A stretch of 64,000 nucleotides of DNA, taken from the NCBI RefSeq assembly GCF_040719265.1, contig NZ_JBFDAH010000006.1:213543-277542 (forward strand). Direction: 5' to 3'. This document shows positions 8,493-17,216 of this stretch, one piece after another. The position numbers and the translations under genes were made by a program. Numbering within the stretch: position 1 is the first letter of the stretch; each line of letters begins with the position of its first letter. The stretch is from Aliikangiella maris (GTDB lineage Bacteria > Pseudomonadota > Gammaproteobacteria > Enterobacterales > Kangiellaceae). A model generated the notes under the pieces. That model worked only from the letters and a program-made list of their open reading frames with translations, was not told the DNA's origin and searched no databases.

Positions 8493-9527
8493 CTAGAGCG
8501 TTTTTTTGGTGCGATAAGCTTTAGGCAATACTGAAAATTGCTTTTTAAATGCGGTGGTAAAGTTAGTTGCATATTCATAACCAACCCTTTCTGCAATTTG
8601 TGAGATACTCATTGATGATGATTGCAGTAATTCTCTAGCTTTATTCATACGGTAGTTTTGCAAAAACTCATGTACGGTACAGTGATATTGACGCTTAAAT
8701 TCTCCGCACAAAGTGCTTCGATTTAATCCTACACGGCGAGCTAATTCAATAATCGTAAGCGGACTTTGATAATTTTGCGTGATTAACTGTTTGGCATGAG
8801 CTAACTTGTCGATCAACCGCTCATTAATATCAAGGGGTAATGCCGATTGCTGATAAAACTCTTCAATATAGTGAAACAACTGACACAATAAAACTAAAGA
8901 TTTTGACTCTGTATAAAGACGACGTCGAGTCCCTAGATAAGGCATTTTTAATAGCGTCAAAACATCACTTCTCATGGCGGGCAATAACGGAATATTAAAA
9001 AGTTGCTTTTGATTAAATATTTTGTCCAAAAATAACGGTGAAGTTAGCGAACATGAGCTTCCTCCCAAGTTCACATGATGCATGAAATAATCAGGTCGTA
9101 AATGTAATGTGACCGAACTCAAGTGATTCCCCTGTTGAATCGATAAATCAAACGTATCATTTTTATGTGTTGACAAAATTGAAACCGTTAACCTAGGGAT
9201 ACCTAAAGGAATGTGATCGGCATAAGTGACTTGATAATTTCCCGACAAAACAAAACGAATTGAAACGATATCTTCAACAGGTTTAATTTTTTGTATAAAA
9301 TCCTGGTGATAAAAACTGTCAGCCAAACAGATCAATAAATCGCGATGGGGTCGATATAGCTCCCAGTAACCGGTTGCTATACTCTGTTTAAAATCAAGAT
9401 GCACACCTTGATTGTTGTCACCAAACTGACGGGCAGAAATAAAATATTGATGTCGATAGTCCACGGCCGAGGCTTGATTAAAACCACGATAAATTCGGTT
9501 GATATCTTGCTGAGTTGGGGGCTGCAT
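8493..9527 (-). CDS. AraC-family regulator, PchR-like
   Basis: Cytoplasmic transcription factor of 344 residues. The N-terminal 230 residues form a poorly conserved sensor domain. The C-terminal 100 residues contain the double AraC HTH: LTIIELARRVGLNRSTLCGEF and MSISQIAERVGYEYATNFTTAF. This layout resembles PchR-type regulators of siderophore-receptor genes, which fits the TonB-receptor remnant directly downstream on the same strand. The receptor is broken, so the regulator may be an orphan or control distant genes. The start is the ATG at 9527; no strong ribosome site is visible. Confidence 0.85.
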   Translation of the reverse strand: MQPPTQQDINRIYRGFNQASAVDYRHQYFISARQFGDNNQGVHLDFKQSIATGYWELYRPHRDLLICLADSFYHQDFIQKIKPVEDIVSIRFVLSGNYQVTYADHIPLGIPRLTVSILSTHKNDTFDLSIQQGNHLSSVTLHLRPDYFMHHVNLGGSSCSLTSPLFLDKIFNQKQLFNIPLLPAMRSDVLTLLKMPYLGTRRRLYTESKSLVLLCQLFHYIEEFYQQSALPLDINERLIDKLAHAKQLITQNYQSPLTIIELARRVGLNRSTLCGEFKRQYHCTVHEFLQNYRMNKARELLQSSSMSISQIAERVGYEYATNFTTAFKKQFSVLPKAYRTKKTL

Positions 9528-9935
9528 AGCACTTAATATATCGTCAAAGCTGTTTTGAAATCAATCGAAATACCATGCTTTCAATTAAGTGTTATTTTTT
9601 AGCACATAACTTTTGCTAGTTATTTTTAACTATTTCGGGAAAAGCTTTTTTAGAACGTACATTAGAAAAAGCCTAGCTCGGCCTGACTGTTTTCCGTACA
9701 AAATCTCACTATTTATACATCAACAAGCTCTTATATAAACACAATAGTTTTAAAATTCAAAGAGTTATAAAAAAATCTAAAAATCTTATTTTGAGATTAG
9801 CAAAAAACCTATTGGACTTTGAGAAATAGCTTACAAGGTCAAGCGTGTTTGCCTGATGAGAATCAAACGCTAAAGATTTATAGTAGTCCCAAGTCAAACA
9901 GATAAGAATACAACCTCAACAAAGGGAGTTGCATC
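9528..9935. other. Divergent intergenic region with small hairpin
   Basis: Region of about 400 bp between the AraC gene and the DUF6316-like gene, expected to hold both promoters. A hairpin with arms AGCGTGTTTG (9842-9851) and CAAACGCT (9864-9871), one base bulged, lies 65 bp before the rightward gene. No clear -35/-10 pair was assigned. Confidence 0.45.
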
Positions 9936-10163
9936 ATGTACCAAACCAGAGCTGAAGACGCTAACATTACCGATTTATTTTCACGATCAAACCGATTCGT
10001 TAAGCAAGATGGCGAGCTGTTTTATCGTACCAGGGAAGGTGAATTACATGGACCATTTTCAACCGAATCGAGTGCCTTGTTCGATTTAAATATTTTCCTC
10101 GAAGTCGTTGAAATTGAAAAACAAATCCATAGCGATTACGGTGTTCAACTAGCTTGGGGTTAA
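9936..10163 (+). CDS. DUF6316-like small protein (paralogue A)
   Basis: Protein of 75 residues, cytoplasmic, with no signal or membrane segment. It shares with the gene at 58099-58344 the core motif NRF(V/I)..DG..F.RTREG...GPF....SAL..L. This matches my memory of the DUF6316 family; its function is unknown. AGGGAG lies 8 nt before the ATG, a strong ribosome site. It stands alone and is followed about 100 bp later by a large imperfect hairpin that may terminate it. Confidence 0.8.
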   Translation: MYQTRAEDANITDLFSRSNRFVKQDGELFYRTREGELHGPFSTESSALFDLNIFLEVVEIEKQIHSDYGVQLAWG

Positions 10164-10262
10164 GCAATCCCCTTTGCCTAATACCACATCGGAAAAATAT
10201 TGATTCGTTTTTGATTTCAAATTGACTCCTTAGCCGATTGACAAGCTATTAATTAATTGGCA

Positions 10263-10330
10263 CCAGTTTTTATTTATTCTGTAGTAAATACTTCGGCAAC
10301 TGCTGAATAGTAAAAACTGGCTTTTTATTT
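10263..10330 (+). terminator. Large imperfect hairpin with T-rich tail
   Basis: Arms CCAGTTTTTA (10263-10272) and TAAAAACTGG (10311-10320) are perfect inverses. Inner sequences TATTCTGTAGT and ACTGCTGAATA extend the pairing with mismatches to about 22 bp. CTTTTTATTT follows. It could terminate the DUF6316-like gene or be a palindromic repeat element. Confidence 0.5.
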
Positions 10331-10614
10331 ATCATTACCTTGAACTTAGTATCTCCCCCTAGAATTCGATCATTCGATCTACATCATTTTAAACAGCCGA
10401 ATTACTTTTCTGACACGTTTTTTTCTAATTGACACCTTATAAAAAAGCATGAACGTTGATAACAAATAATTATGCTTCACATTGAAGCACTCGACTTATA
10501 GTAGAACACTATTCACTCAATAAATTTTGACCACATCACATAAATAAAGTATTTACTTTATTTAATAAAAGTCTTAAATTTACTGCATGTCATAAGTTTA
10601 CTCAGGAACACCTC

Positions 10615-11865
10615 ATGTCACGAATCCAATTCACAAAACAGTTTGGTCAATTCCCTGCCCTAATCTGGTTATATTTAGTTGGTACTTTGATGACACGTGG
10701 TTGTTACTATATGGTTTGGCCATTTTTGTCAGTAATTCTGTATCGAGAGTTTTCACTATCAGCAACCAACATTGGTATGATACTCACCTGCTCAGCAGTC
10801 GGCTCTTCCCTAGTTGGTTTTTATGTCGGTAGCTTAACTGATCGAATTGGTCGCCGTTCGACAATTTTAATCAGCGGGATTATTGGCTTTATTGCTTTTT
10901 GTTTGCTGGCGTTTGCCAATAGTTTATGGCTTTATATTGTAGCAATTACTTTAAGCTCACTCAGCAGAGCACTATGGGACTCTCCAAGCAAAGCATTAAT
11001 CGGTGACTTATTAAAAAAAGCCGAAACTCGAGAAATGGCATTACAACTTAGTTACTTTATGACAAATGTGGGGGTTGCTATTGGTCCACTTATCGGTATT
11101 TTACTCGGATTATCAGCACAAAAAGAAACTTTTTTGTTCACTGCAACTGCCTATTTAATTTTAACTGTCGGTCTTTACATTGGCTTTAATTACAATGCAC
11201 ACTTACTAAAACGACAAAAACTGACAACTTATAACTTTTCGCAAACTATCGGCATTTTACTCAACGATCATTTATTTTTGGTTTTAATTATTGCCAACAT
11301 CATTGTTATGTTCGTTTATTCCCATTCAGACTCATCGTTAATTCAATATTTAACCCAAGCCAACGCACCAGATTTATTACAACTGATTTCGGCGCTGATT
11401 ATCACCAACTCTTTAACGATTGTATTATTTCAGTTTCCACTTTTAAGATTGTTGCAGAACTTTTCAATCAATCAGCGGATTCACGTTGGACTAGTGTTGC
11501 TTTTTAGTTCACAGGTCCTATACATCTATTCACCTGTGGATAGTTATTGGATGTGGATTGGCGGAATGTTTATTTTAAGTCTAGGCGAAGCTATTTTATT
11601 TCCAACAATGAATATTCAAATCGATCGGTTAGCCCCTAAACATTTAAGAGGTAGTTATTTTGGTGCAACTTCATTCTATTCGCTAGGCTATGCCAGTTCG
11701 CCCATCATTGGCGGTTATATTATCGATCAGTATGGTGGCTCAGTCTTATATGAATTAACTAGTATTCTCATTTTGTTAACCGTTACTTTATACTTATTTT
11801 CTCACCGCTTTAAACGGCCAACATTTATGACGACAGATGCTATCACCGAAGTAACCACTGAATAA
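10615..11865 (+). CDS. MFS transporter, drug-exporter type
   Basis: Inner-membrane major facilitator of 416 residues with about 12 TM segments. The loop 2-3 signature appears as GSLTDRIGRRS (about residues 75-85) and the second half carries QIDRLAPKHLRGSYFG. It resembles MdtG/MdtH-like DHA1 exporters, but the substrate is not predictable. AGGAA lies 7 nt before the ATG. It is monocistronic, ending at a hairpin shared with the 3' end of sfsA. Upstream 450 bp are non-coding apart from the hairpin at 10263-10330. Confidence 0.85.
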   Translation: MSRIQFTKQFGQFPALIWLYLVGTLMTRGCYYMVWPFLSVILYREFSLSATNIGMILTCSAVGSSLVGFYVGSLTDRIGRRSTILISGIIGFIAFCLLAFANSLWLYIVAITLSSLSRALWDSPSKALIGDLLKKAETREMALQLSYFMTNVGVAIGPLIGILLGLSAQKETFLFTATAYLILTVGLYIGFNYNAHLLKRQKLTTYNFSQTIGILLNDHLFLVLIIANIIVMFVYSHSDSSLIQYLTQANAPDLLQLISALIITNSLTIVLFQFPLLRLLQNFSINQRIHVGLVLLFSSQVLYIYSPVDSYWMWIGGMFILSLGEAILFPTMNIQIDRLAPKHLRGSYFGATSFYSLGYASSPIIGGYIIDQYGGSVLYELTSILILLTVTLYLFSHRFKRPTFMTTDAITEVTTE

Positions 11866-11935
11866 CATAAGCCATAAATTTTATTAAAAGTAATGTAAAA
11901 ATCAACCAACCGACAATTTAAGCTATACCTAATCA

Positions 11936-11975
11936 AACTACCTATTTTTGCTAGAGCTTAAAAGGTAGTTTTTTT
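11936..11975 (+). terminator. Terminator between MFS gene and sfsA, overlapping the sfsA stop
   Basis: Stem AACTACCT (11936-11943) pairs with AGGTAGTT (11963-11970), followed by a T5 run. The left-strand sfsA stop codon at 11951 lies within its loop, so the element is shared by two convergent genes. Confidence 0.75.
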
Positions 11976-12658
11976 CCAATTTCGATTGATTGTGGAGATA
12001 AATGACACTGATAAACTAATACTTCCACGCCAAAATTAACGGCTTTTTTTAACAGTTGTGCATAATCGGCATCAATATGTGATGCCGCACTGACCTCGCC
12101 AATTCCACTATGTTGCACTAAAAAAAACAAAACTGCTCGATGTCCTTGCTCAACACAAGTCATTAGTTCACGTAAATGCTTTTGCCCCCGAGTGGTAACT
12201 GCATCAGGGAAGAAACCAAGATTTTGTGATTCTTTCAACGTAACGCTCTTAATTTCAATAAAGGTCTCACGCCCATCCGATTGCTCAAGCCAAATATCAA
12301 TTCGACTATTTTCCTGACCATATTTTTTTTCTTTTTTAATTGATAAATATTCAGTTAACTCTTCAATCTGTTTATTTTCAATCGCTTCATAAACGATATC
12401 ATTTGCTAAATGAGTATTGATACCTATCATTTGACCATCATCAGTTTCAGTTAACACCCAAGTATAGGGATATTTTCTTTTAGGATTTTGACTGTCGGCA
12501 ATCCAGGCAGACCAACCAGCTTGCCAACAATTTTTCATTGAGCCAGTGTTGGGACAATGTACCGTTATTTCACCTTTTTCTGGATGAATTACATCGGCTA
12601 AAAATCGTTTATAACGCTTAATAATTCGAGTTTTTTCGAGTGGCTGGGCAAACTGCAT
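11951..12658 (-). CDS. sfsA: SfsA family DNA-binding/nuclease-like protein
   Basis: Sugar fermentation stimulation protein family, 235 residues, the usual length. N-terminal OB-like part (KRFLADVIHPEKGEITVHCP, NTGSMKNCW) and a C-terminal nuclease-like part with conserved SRIDIWLE, FIEIKSVTL and FPDAVTTRGQKHLREL. E. coli SfsA binds DNA nonspecifically and affects maltose genes; its true activity is unsettled. The frame opens 15 codons earlier, but ATG 12658 gives the conserved MQFAQPL start and has GGGA about 7 nt before it. It follows the receiver-membrane protein gene by 99 bp on the same strand. Confidence 0.93.
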   Translation of the reverse strand: MQFAQPLEKTRIIKRYKRFLADVIHPEKGEITVHCPNTGSMKNCWQAGWSAWIADSQNPKRKYPYTWVLTETDDGQMIGINTHLANDIVYEAIENKQIEELTEYLSIKKEKKYGQENSRIDIWLEQSDGRETFIEIKSVTLKESQNLGFFPDAVTTRGQKHLRELMTCVEQGHRAVLFFLVQHSGIGEVSAASHIDADYAQLLKKAVNFGVEVLVYQCHLSPQSIEIGKKLPFKL

Positions 12659-12757
12659 ACAATTCCCGCTTAACAGACTGAAATCAGTTAAGCAGAATAG
12701 CAAATATTAGTACAGGGTTAAATATAGAAGCGATAATTTCGCAGTTTTGACGATTAT

Positions 12758-14119
12758 TTAACGACTAAAATAAAGTTGTACTGTTTGTAGTTCATCTAAC
12801 CCAGTTTCCAGCGCCTGATTAGGATGCAACAAATGCAATCGGAGAATTTCACCAGCTAAAGTGGCGCATTTACCTTCCATTAATAAATGTGAATTAACTG
12901 TCATAAGGGTGGCCGGAGCTTGTTTGTCAACATACCATAAACGGCCATTACTTTCTTTTAAAATAGTGCCACTGGGCGAATTCACAAAAGCGTCACCAGT
13001 ACAATTGTCCGTCAAATAATAGCGTTCTTCCATTGGCCAACCAAGCTCACCCTGAGCATTCACTACAAATTGATACCCCGAATCTGTTTTACCTCGAAAC
13101 AACCCATTTTCCAAATCAACGGGCAATAATTCGGTAATAACACTACCACTTTCATCAACCAGTGAAACACTGTTAAAACCTTGTGGCGAACCTTGCGCAA
13201 ACGCTTTTGACGTTGACTGTTGGACTTGAGTAAACTGTTCACCAAGTTGCTGAAATTGAGCTTCCATTTTATTACGCCATTGATTTCCTTCTTGATAAGC
13301 AGCTTGTAATGCACTGTTTTGTTGGTTAATAGTCCACAATTGCCACAAAATTCCCGTTAATAAAAAAGTTATTACCAGTGCACCAACAACGCCGGCTTTT
13401 TTGTAAAAACTTCTCGATATTTCCTCTTTTGCTTCAACAAACTCATCGTGTGACTCCATTCGATGAACCATGGCATGCTCAAAATGTTCCAGAGTTTGGT
13501 GAAACTCGCGGGTTAATTTACGTGTTTGAATCCCATTATAACGTTGTAGTTCTTCGAGCTGTTGAGCTTTTTGTCGATTTAAATAGGGTTCAATTTTTTG
13601 CAGCCACAGTTTTTGCCAGGTTGAATCTTCCTGAATAGGCTCGGTGACTACCTCATTATTTCGATAGTTCTCAACCGGTAGAGTATGTGTCTGATTTTTG
13701 TTATTCGCATGTGTATTTTTAGTTTTTTCAACTTGAGTTTCAGGTTCTCTTTTGACTAATCCCAACTGCTCTAAGGCATTATATAAATAATCTTTCTCTA
13801 ATCCTTTTGGCAATACATCAACTGCACCTAACGCCCGCGCCTGTCCCACATAGACATCTCCCTGCTTTGCGGTATACATCATTACCGGAACCGTCGCCGT
13901 CATCGGATTACTTTTAATCACTTTAATCGTTTCCAAACCATCCATACCAGGCATGGTGTGATCAAGAAAAATAATATCGGGAATATTTTGTTGTAAATAA
14001 TCGAGCGCTTCTTCTGCCGAATAAACAGCAAAACTTTGAATGCCAAAAGTTTCCAGCATATTAGCCATGACTTTACAGGCCAGCCGTGAATCATCAACGA
14101 TTAATGCATTCTTTTTCAT
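12758..14119 (-). CDS. Receiver domain-coiled coil-TM-C-terminal domain protein
   Basis: Protein of 453 residues with unusual order. Residues 1-120 are a CheY-like receiver (VDDSRLACKVMANML, FLDHTMPGMDG with phospho-Asp, MMYTAKQ, LPKG). A charged coiled-coil follows, with one TM helix at about 237-260 (GVVGALVITFLLTGILWQLW) and then a second coiled-coil. The C-terminal domain of about 150 residues contains two cysteines (TDNCTGDAF, EGKCATL), suggesting a periplasmic disulfide. Receiver inside and C-terminal domain outside implies signal passage outward through the membrane; this is inference. ATG 14119 is chosen because GGGA lies 5 nt before it; an upstream start at 14164 has none. It lies downstream of a double-receiver gene on the same strand. 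Confidence 0.85.
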   Translation of the reverse strand: MKKNALIVDDSRLACKVMANMLETFGIQSFAVYSAEEALDYLQQNIPDIIFLDHTMPGMDGLETIKVIKSNPMTATVPVMMYTAKQGDVYVGQARALGAVDVLPKGLEKDYLYNALEQLGLVKREPETQVEKTKNTHANNKNQTHTLPVENYRNNEVVTEPIQEDSTWQKLWLQKIEPYLNRQKAQQLEELQRYNGIQTRKLTREFHQTLEHFEHAMVHRMESHDEFVEAKEEISRSFYKKAGVVGALVITFLLTGILWQLWTINQQNSALQAAYQEGNQWRNKMEAQFQQLGEQFTQVQQSTSKAFAQGSPQGFNSVSLVDESGSVITELLPVDLENGLFRGKTDSGYQFVVNAQGELGWPMEERYYLTDNCTGDAFVNSPSGTILKESNGRLWYVDKQAPATLMTVNSHLLMEGKCATLAGEILRLHLLHPNQALETGLDELQTVQLYFSR

Positions 14120-14438
14120 GAGTATCCCATCAGACGATTTGGTATTAATAATTGTTGCAGTCAAAATATTTTTAGATTAGCGTTTTCGAATAAAGCTCAA
14201 ACAAAACATATTCAATCAGGTTTACTAAACAAGCCACAATGTTCGAACATTTAATTGTATCTTAACAAAGTTCAAAAATTGAGGATCACATCACATAATC
14301 TATCGGTAATATTGCCAATTGGTAATTATACTTTAAGGTCTGCTTTTTATGCGACTAATCACACAACTCTATATCGAATAAACCACTCAAGAAAATCATT
14401 CCACTCGAACAGCCCAATAAAGGATGTACATGTATGCG

Positions 14439-14468
14439 CTTATACGGATTGATTATCAATCGTATAAG
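14439..14468 (-). terminator. Hairpin over the 3' end of the double-receiver gene
   Basis: CTTATACG (14439-14446) pairs with CGTATAAG (14461-14468), with inner ATTGAT/ATCAAT pairing and one bulged G. The TGA stop at 14456-14458 lies inside the stem. No T-run follows on the minus strand, so it may stabilise or attenuate rather than terminate. Confidence 0.45.
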
Positions 14469-15700
14469 ACCAGATCATTTCCAGCGTTTTGTGCACGTGC
14501 AATTAATCCACCGCAAATTTCTAGTAGTTGACGTAAACCATTTTCCTCAGACAAACACAAGCCAATACTGACAGTCAGATATTTTTTTACATTTTCAATT
14601 TCAATAAACGTTTTCTTAATTTGCTCACGAAATTCATTCATTTTTTTATCACACTCATCCAGCGAAATTCCCCATAAAAATACCACTAGCTGACTGCTAT
14701 TCAATCTAGCCGTAATATAACCAGAAAATTTCTTTTGTAATTGTTCTGCAAATTTAATCAACACCGCATCACCATATTCACTATAAACATTATTAAATGT
14801 TTTAAAATTATCAATTTCAATAATAGCCAAAGCATAATTAGTCTGTTGTTGCTGGCATTGAGTAATTTTGCTATCACAAATTTGATAGAAATATTGTCGA
14901 TTATACAGGCCAGTCAAGTAGTCTCTATTTGCCGAGTCTCGAATAGTTGCGATTGCTTCCAATGATTCTATATTGTGCATAATTCGGCAGTAAAACTCTT
15001 CTTGATTAAATGGTTTACGTAAAAAATCGTTGGCACCATTTTTAATGAACTTTGCAGATAAAGATGCATCGCCTTCTCCGGACAAACCAATAATGGTCAA
15101 ATCCTGCTTGTCATATTTACCACGGATTAATTTAACCAATTCGAACCCATCAACTTCCGGCATATGATAATCAGTAATCACCAGTTTAATATCAGGTTGA
15201 GCAATTAACGCTTTAATCGCGCTTTTTGCCCCATCAGCTTCGACGACTTGAAATTGATATTTATTTAATAACAGCGCAGCTTGCTTGCGGGCAACTCTTG
15301 AGTCATCTACCACCATTATTTTGATTTGGTGGTTGCGTTGCAGACGATTAATCAGCTTCATGGCATAACCATATGAGTATCGATTTTCCTTTACCACATA
15401 ATCGACAATTCCTTTTTTAAGCAGTGCTTCTTTTCTTTTTTCATCAAAAGTCGCAGTTAAAACCATTGTTGGAATTTTAGCGCTAAGCGTTAGATCAACT
15501 ACCTCACCTTTTGGTGCATCGGGTAAATTAAGATCAACAACCGCTGCAAAATATTTTTGTGGATTTTCAGTTAATTTTTGCTCAGCCTGCGCATAACTTT
15601 CAACAAAGTCCGCTTCGAAGTCACCAGCTTCCGCGACCAGACGGCGCATGACCTTTAAAACCAAGGTGCTGTCTTCGACAAATAACAGTCGTTCTGCCAT
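14456..15700 (-). CDS. Double receiver with degenerate GGDEF domain
   Basis: Response regulator of 414 residues. Receiver 1 (about 1-120) has LLFVEDSTLVLKVMR and VVDLNLPDAPKGE. Receiver 2 (about 130-250) has MVVDDSRVARKQAALLL, ITDYHMPEVDGFEL and LRKPF. The C-terminal 165 residues have the GGDEF fold (RDYLTGLYNRQYFYQI, EIDNFKTFNNVYSEYGDAVL), but the active-site loop reads ARLNSSQLVVF where RxGGDEF is expected. Cyclic-di-GMP synthesis is therefore unlikely; a binding or protein-interaction role is more plausible. The start is ATG 15700 because AAGG lies 9 nt before it; an in-frame TTG lies two codons upstream. It likely works with the neighbouring receiver-membrane protein, an inference from adjacency. 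Confidence 0.88.
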   Translation of the reverse strand: MAERLLFVEDSTLVLKVMRRLVAEAGDFEADFVESYAQAEQKLTENPQKYFAAVVDLNLPDAPKGEVVDLTLSAKIPTMVLTATFDEKRKEALLKKGIVDYVVKENRYSYGYAMKLINRLQRNHQIKIMVVDDSRVARKQAALLLNKYQFQVVEADGAKSAIKALIAQPDIKLVITDYHMPEVDGFELVKLIRGKYDKQDLTIIGLSGEGDASLSAKFIKNGANDFLRKPFNQEEFYCRIMHNIESLEAIATIRDSANRDYLTGLYNRQYFYQICDSKITQCQQQQTNYALAIIEIDNFKTFNNVYSEYGDAVLIKFAEQLQKKFSGYITARLNSSQLVVFLWGISLDECDKKMNEFREQIKKTFIEIENVKKYLTVSIGLCLSEENGLRQLLEICGGLIARAQNAGNDLVLYD

Positions 15701-15793
15701 ACTCAAGCCTTTGAATTTCTTCTAAAATTTAATTAAGTATAGGCTAAAAAATTCAACAAAAAGCAGATTAAGCGAGATAACCAAAGGCTCTTT

Positions 15794-15822
15794 TTGACGA
15801 CTAGTCATCAAATTGTGATAAT
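15794..15822 (+). promoter_or_regulatory. Sigma-70-type promoter upstream of metK
   Basis: TTGACG (15794-15799) and GATAAT (15817-15822) each match the consensus in five of six bases with an optimal 17-bp spacer. The predicted start near 15829 leaves a leader of about 180 nt before metK. The leader contains the small hairpin CACGG-AAAAA-CCGTG (15848-15862) and an imperfect direct repeat (TGCGCACTATTTTCAG, TGCACTATTCAG). No known SAM riboswitch was recognised in it. Confidence 0.6.
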
Positions 15823-16010
15823 CAGATGGAATATTAGCCGGATATTACACGGAAAAACCGTGAAAATTCGAGTCTTTACGGGTACAATTGCGCACTATTT
15901 TCAGGCTTGAAGTGCACTATTCAGCAATGCGCTATCAAGATGAAAATAATCTAAAATTAACTGGCAAATATCGCCAAAACAAATAATCAAAAACATGAGG
16001 TTTTTCGCTA

Positions 16011-17171
16011 ATGGCTGAGTACTCTTTATTCACTTCTGAGTCGGTTTCAGAAGGACACCCTGATAAAATAGCCGATCAAATTTCCGATGCAGTATTAGAC
16101 GAAATTCTAAAGCAAGACAGCAATGCGCGTGTTGCGGTGGAAACTCTGGTTAAAACCGGTATGGCAATTATCGCGGGTGAAGTCACTACCAGTGCCTGGG
16201 TCGATTTGGAAGAAGTGGTTCGATCAACAATTTGTGATATTGGCTACACCAGCTCAGAAATGGGCTTTGATGGTCGAACTTGTGCAGTGTTAAATGCAAT
16301 CGGTAAGCAGTCTCCTGATATCAATCAAGGTGTTGACCGAAAAAGCAAAGAAGAACAAGGTGCTGGCGACCAGGGTTTAATGTTTGGTTATGCAACGAAT
16401 GAAACGGATGTCTTAATGCCAGCGGCAATTACTTGGTCTCACCAACTGGTCGAAAGACAAGCACAAGTACGTAAAAATGGTACTTTAAGCTGGTTACGCC
16501 CAGATGCGAAAAGCCAGGTAACACTGAAGTATGAAAATGGCAAACCCGTTGCGATTGATGCGGTTGTTTTATCAACACAGCACAATCCTGATGTCAGCCA
16601 AAAAGACTTACAGGAAGCCGTGCGCGAATTAATTATTAAGCCTGTTTTACCCGAAAATCTTATTCATGCGGATACTAAATTCCATATTAACCCTACCGGT
16701 AATTTTGTCATTGGTGGTCCGGTTGGTGATTGTGGATTGACTGGCCGAAAAATCATCGTTGATACTTATGGTGGTTCGGCACATCATGGTGGTGGCGCAT
16801 TCTCTGGTAAAGATCCTTCAAAAGTTGACCGCTCTGCTGCTTACGCTGGACGATATGTCGCCAAAAATATTGTTGCTGCGGGTCTGGCAGATCGCTGTGA
16901 AATTCAGGTTTCTTACGCTATCGGTGTTGCACAACCAACCAGTATTAGCTTAAATACTTTTGGTACTGGAAAAATCGACGAAGCCTTACTGGCAGAATTA
17001 GTGAAAAAACATTTCGATTTAACCCCATACGGTATTATCCAAATGCTTGATCTAATTCGACCAATTTATCGTAAAACTGCAGCATATGGTCACTTTGGCC
17101 GTGAGGATGCTGATTTTAGCTGGGAAAAAACAGATAAAGCAGACGCTTTAAGAGCTGACGCTAATCTATAA
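16011..17171 (+). CDS. metK: S-adenosylmethionine synthetase
   Basis: Makes S-adenosylmethionine from methionine and ATP in the cytoplasm; 386 residues, close to E. coli MetK (384). Visible motifs are SEGHPDKIADQISD with the catalytic His, GAGDQGLMFGYA, and the P-loop-like GGGAFSGKDPSKVDRSAAY. GAGG lies about 10 nt before the ATG. It is followed by an SAH riboswitch and ahcY, so SAM production and SAH removal are adjacent. A long leader follows its probable promoter at 15794-15822. Confidence 0.98.
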   Translation: MAEYSLFTSESVSEGHPDKIADQISDAVLDEILKQDSNARVAVETLVKTGMAIIAGEVTTSAWVDLEEVVRSTICDIGYTSSEMGFDGRTCAVLNAIGKQSPDINQGVDRKSKEEQGAGDQGLMFGYATNETDVLMPAAITWSHQLVERQAQVRKNGTLSWLRPDAKSQVTLKYENGKPVAIDAVVLSTQHNPDVSQKDLQEAVRELIIKPVLPENLIHADTKFHINPTGNFVIGGPVGDCGLTGRKIIVDTYGGSAHHGGGAFSGKDPSKVDRSAAYAGRYVAKNIVAAGLADRCEIQVSYAIGVAQPTSISLNTFGTGKIDEALLAELVKKHFDLTPYGIIQMLDLIRPIYRKTAAYGHFGREDADFSWEKTDKADALRADANL

Positions 17172-17185
17172 TCAATACTCTTAAT

Positions 17186-17203
17186 CACAGGTTTGACCCT
17201 GTG
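17186..17203 (+). repeat. Small hairpin downstream of metK
   Basis: CACAGG (17186-17191) pairs with CCTGTG (17198-17203) around a 6-nt loop. No T-run follows, so termination of metK here is doubtful. It sits immediately before the riboswitch. Confidence 0.4.
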
Positions 17204-17216
17204 AGCAAAGCAAATT

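Noticed and set aside
15829..16010. SAM riboswitch in the metK leader
   Set aside because: None of the SAM riboswitch classes I know could be fitted; only a small hairpin and a repeat are present.
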